Assembly (NCBI GenBank): GCA_015063235.1 | Contig: SUSW01000037.1 | Coordinates: 1-43,745, forward strand | Reading direction: 5' to 3' | DNA length: 43,745 nucleotides | Source of the DNA: Thermoplasmata archaeon | GTDB lineage: Archaea > Thermoplasmatota > Thermoplasmata > Methanomassiliicoccales > Methanomethylophilaceae | In this document: piece after piece, positions 41,203-43,745 of the stretch | Numbering within the stretch: the first letter of the stretch is position 1 | Layout of the letters: the number at the start of each line of letters is the position of its first letter | The notes under the pieces: generated by a model | The model's database searches: none | What the model was told of the DNA's origin: nothing | The model's input: the letters and a program-made list of their open reading frames with translations, nothing else | Made by a program: the position numbers and the translations under genes

Positions 41203-43497
41203 ATGAAGAAGCTTATCATCACCGAGAAAGCCAATGCGGCCAGAAGGATCTCCACCATTCTCTCGGACGGTAAATCGCAGTCCAGCACATCAGGCGGAGT
41301 AACTACGATATCCTTCGCTTCCGGCGGCGATGATTACAGCGTTATCAGTCTAAGAGGGCACATCATAGAGCTTGATTATCCCAAGGAGTACAATGATTGG
41401 GGTGCAGTGAAGCCGGTGGAGCTTGTATATGCTCCGCAGGTCAAGACCGTACGTGTCAAATCCATCCTCAATTCAATAAAGGATCTCGCTTCTCAGAGTG
41501 ATGAGATCATCATAGCAACCGACTATGATAGGGAAGGGGAGCTCATCGGTATGGAGACCGTCAAGGCTGTCGATGCCGATATGTCGAAGGTTAAGAGGGC
41601 AAAATTCAGTGCATTGACCAAAGGAGAGGTGGAGAATGCTTTCAGGAACCTCACGGACCCTGATGAGAAGCTCGCGGATGCCGCAGAAGCGAGGCAGATA
41701 GTCGACCTCTCATGGGGTGCGGTCCTCACAAGGCTCATCTCCCTGTCATCGGGACAGGTGGGTAACAACTTCATGTCAGTGGGCAGGGTGCAGAGCCCTA
41801 CTCTCAAACTCTTGGTAGACAGGCATGAGGAGATCGAGAACTTCGTTCCGGTTCCGTATTGGAACATCGTCGGGAAGTTCGGCATGCTCGCATTCAAGGG
41901 CGACCATGAGAAGAATCCGTTCTGGAATAAGGATGAGGCCGAGGTTATTCTGTCTAAGCTCAAATCGAGTAAGTCGGGTACCGTCGAATCTTATAAGTCC
42001 GAGATGAAGGAGGAGTACAGACCGGCACCGTTCGATACCACGATGATGCAGGTGGAGGCCAACAAGATCGGCATACCTCCTACCACAGCAATGAAGCTCG
42101 CGGAGGACTTATACACCGGAGGTTACATCTCATATCCCCGTACCGAGAACACTGAATATCCTAAGAGTCTCAACTTGAGATCGGTCCTGGAGAAGCTTAA
42201 GGAATCGGATTTCAAGGCAGAAGCGGTCGAGATCCTCTCTCAGGAGAAGATATACCCGTCCAAGGGTAAGAGGAGTACCACGGACCATCCGCCTATCTAC
42301 CCGACTGCAGGGGCTACATCGGATAAGATGAAGGGTGACAAATGGAAGCTTTACGAGCTGATCGTCAGAAGGTTCATGGCTACCGTCGCGCCGAATTCCA
42401 AGGCAGAGGTCACCAAATGTATAATCGACGTTGACGGAGAGAAGTTCGAGTCCGACGGATACGTTCTGAAGGAGCCGGGCTGGAAGAAGTACTACAAGAA
42501 GTATCTTCCGTCTAACGAAAGCAAGCTCCCCTTCATGAAGGAAGGGGATGAGGTCGATATAAGGTCCATCTCGGTAGTAGAGCTGGAGACCAAGCCGCCG
42601 TACAGATACAATCAGGGTTCGCTGATCCAGGAGATGGACAGGCTCCAGCTGGGTACCAAGAGTACAAGGCACGATATCATCGGCAAGCTGTTTTCTAGAA
42701 ATTATGTTCAGGGCAACTATATGATCCCGACACCCAGCGGTATCGCGCTTACGAAATCTCTGGAGAAGCATGGCGGAGGAATTACCGAGCCTGACATGAC
42801 CGCGAAGTTGGAGTCGGATATGCTCAGCATCTCCGAGGGAGAGCGCACTCTGGATTCCGTCGTGAAGGAATCGCAGGATATGCTCTACGAAGTGGCTCAG
42901 AAGATCACAGAGGGTTCAGAGGACATTGGGAAGGAGATCAAGGATGCCCTTCATTCGCAGCAGCACATAGGGATCTGCCCAACATGCGGTAACAACATGT
43001 CGGTGAAGAGGTCCAAGAACGGCAATTTCATCGGATGCGACGGTTATCCGGAATGCAAGCGCGCATACCCTCTGCCTAGGGGCGCCCTCATACAGACGGT
43101 AGAGACCACATGTCCTGTTTGCGGCCTTCCGCAGCTCAAGATCATCAGAAGGGGCAACCCGCCGTCCGTACAGTGCATCGATCCCAAGTGCACGAGTAAC
43201 ATCGCGATGAACGATCTCGGTCTGTGCCCTACTTGCAATAATGGTCACATCAGGATAATGTTCTCCAAGGCAGGCAGAAGGTTCGCAGGATGTTCTTCAT
43301 GGCCGAACTGTACACAGACCTATCCACTTAGGCCCAGGGGCACCATACAACCTTTGGGTAAATCCTGTGCAATCTGTAGCGCGCCGATGATAAAGGTAGG
43401 CAGCATCGAGGAGTGTATCAACCCGGACTGTCCTGGAAAGAAGAAAGCTGTCCGTGCGACAAAAGCCACTCCTAAGAAGAAAGATACGTCCGAATGA
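41203..43497 (+). CDS. topA: DNA topoisomerase I (type IA)
   Basis: 764 aa. TopA relaxes negative supercoils by passing DNA through a single-strand break held on a Tyr. The TOPRIM domain begins MKKLIITEKANAARRI and contains DYDREGELIGMETV. The active-site Tyr is in GYISYPRTENTEY. Four C-terminal Cys4 zinc fingers follow (CPTCGN, CPVCGL, CPTCNN and CAICSA, each with its partner pair), then a lysine-rich tail. ATG 41203 is chosen because AGGGAG lies just upstream and the protein then starts exactly at the TOPRIM strand. The open frame back to 41080 is rejected. A TATA-like GTTTTATG lies about 31 bp upstream. Confidence 0.95.
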   Translation: MKKLIITEKANAARRISTILSDGKSQSSTSGGVTTISFASGGDDYSVISLRGHIIELDYPKEYNDWGAVKPVELVYAPQVKTVRVKSILNSIKDLASQSDEIIIATDYDREGELIGMETVKAVDADMSKVKRAKFSALTKGEVENAFRNLTDPDEKLADAAEARQIVDLSWGAVLTRLISLSSGQVGNNFMSVGRVQSPTLKLLVDRHEEIENFVPVPYWNIVGKFGMLAFKGDHEKNPFWNKDEAEVILSKLKSSKSGTVESYKSEMKEEYRPAPFDTTMMQVEANKIGIPPTTAMKLAEDLYTGGYISYPRTENTEYPKSLNLRSVLEKLKESDFKAEAVEILSQEKIYPSKGKRSTTDHPPIYPTAGATSDKMKGDKWKLYELIVRRFMATVAPNSKAEVTKCIIDVDGEKFESDGYVLKEPGWKKYYKKYLPSNESKLPFMKEGDEVDIRSISVVELETKPPYRYNQGSLIQEMDRLQLGTKSTRHDIIGKLFSRNYVQGNYMIPTPSGIALTKSLEKHGGGITEPDMTAKLESDMLSISEGERTLDSVVKESQDMLYEVAQKITEGSEDIGKEIKDALHSQQHIGICPTCGNNMSVKRSKNGNFIGCDGYPECKRAYPLPRGALIQTVETTCPVCGLPQLKIIRRGNPPSVQCIDPKCTSNIAMNDLGLCPTCNNGHIRIMFSKAGRRFAGCSSWPNCTQTYPLRPRGTIQPLGKSCAICSAPMIKVGSIEECINPDCPGKKKAVRATKATPKKKDTSE

Positions 43498-43507
43498 TTC
43501 GGTTGGA

Positions 43508-43527
43508 AATCAAAACCGATTTTGATT
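43508..43527 (+). terminator. A/T-rich hairpin behind topA
   Basis: AATCAAAA (43508-43515) and TTTTGATT (43520-43527) pair around a 4-nt loop 11 nt after the topA stop. The stem can be extended with one bulge. No long T-tract follows. Confidence 0.45.
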
Positions 43528-43623
43528 CCGAGTGCTTCGATATATGAATCTATCTTGGCAGATGTATCCATTATTTAATCGGTCGATGCAAGGTTAAAAT
43601 ACAGGTTATTATTCAGGACCACA

Positions 43624-43745
43624 TCACAGCACTGCGTCCGCGTTCCCCTCGAACGCGGCCATGAGAGCGTCGTACGCCCTCACTTTGTGCTTTGCCGCCG
43701 TACCTATGTACGACATCACGTCCAGGTAGCCCTGCGCCCCGTCCG
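43624..43745 (-). CDS. C-terminal fragment, possible IS66-type transposase
   Basis: Only the last 40 codons are inside the window, ending with TGA at 43624-43626. The visible tail (LDVMSYIGTAAKHKVRAYDA, then FEGNADAVL) resembles the end of IS66-type transposases, which often finish with a YIxTAxKHGxN-like helix. This is pattern memory, not a search result. The intergenic DNA between topA and this fragment (43498-43623) shows no terminal inverted repeat I can recognise, so whether a complete element starts here cannot be judged. Confidence 0.4.
   Translation of the reverse strand, partial: DGAQGYLDVMSYIGTAAKHKVRAYDALMAAFEGNADAVL

Noticed and set aside
43320-43571. Minus-strand frame across the end of topA
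   Set aside because: It overlaps the topA zinc-finger coding region and has no start signals.
1-43745. tRNA, rRNA or riboswitch genes
   Set aside because: No T-loop-like GGTTCGAATCC pattern with a pairing acceptor stem, and no rRNA-like sequence, was found on either strand by eye.

Overview
This is a methanogenic archaeon, most likely a member of the Methanomassiliicoccales (Methanomethylophilaceae-like). The window holds a complete methyl-coenzyme M reductase (MCR) activation operon, a sirohydrochlorin operon that feeds F430 and corrinoid synthesis, hydrogenase maturation genes and a NikR nickel regulator. All 43 complete coding regions plus one partial gene could be read at their stop codon: 41 end in TGA, 3 in TAA and none in TAG. 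That is what one expects from a genome that spares UAG for pyrrolysine. Many first genes of operons have a TATA box about 25-28 bp before the start codon, so leaderless transcription appears common. The lineage call is inference from gene content. No rRNA or tRNA gene, CRISPR array or complete insertion sequence was found.

Layout. 1-250: terminators and an unassigned edge. 251-1788 (-): an unknown gene and an HTH/DUF2111-type regulator. 1915-9640 (+): atwA-mcrC-mmp3-mmp6-mmp5-mmp15-mmp17-mmp7 and a DUF123 gene, nearly all joined by start/stop overlaps. 9627-11783 (-): hypF. 11870-12352 (+): YbaK-type deacylase. 12387-16227 (-): an SsuABC/TauABC-like importer whose binding protein is a circularly permuted tandem duplication. 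16405-17603 (-): a short CobW-type GTPase and a protein with a 76-residue His/Cys tail. 17794-18228 (+): UspA. 18263-21660 (-): a heterodimeric ABC exporter whose nucleotide sites have decayed in a complementary way. 21781-22194 (+): small membrane protein. 22284-28786 (+): met8p-like dehydrogenase-hemA-hemB-hemL-hemC-cobA-hemD. 28880-31031 (+): thrB-thrC. 31032-35369 (-): hypA-hypD-unknown-hel308. 35440-37316 (-): folC-nth. 37369-39028 (+): two tandem RimK-like ATP-grasp ligases. 39060-39854 (-): stand-alone asparagine-synthase-like domain. 40057-40497 (+): nikR. 40632-40988 (-): small membrane protein. 41203-43497 (+): topA. 43624-43745 (-): possible transposase tail.

How the genes work together. 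Nickel and tetrapyrrole chemistry recur through the window. The hem/cob operon makes uroporphyrinogen III, precorrin-2 and sirohydrochlorin, the precursor of nickel F430. The A2/McrC/Mmp genes activate the F430 enzyme MCR. HypA, HypD and HypF mature [NiFe] hydrogenases, and NikR senses nickel. The GTPase with the His/Cys-rich protein may be a further metal-handling pair. The most unusual items are the permuted binding protein, the asymmetric ABC exporter, the metal-binding tail next to a truncated G3E GTPase, the shared TATA box between folC and the ATP-grasp pair, and the GTAACAC/GTGTTAC inverted repeats.
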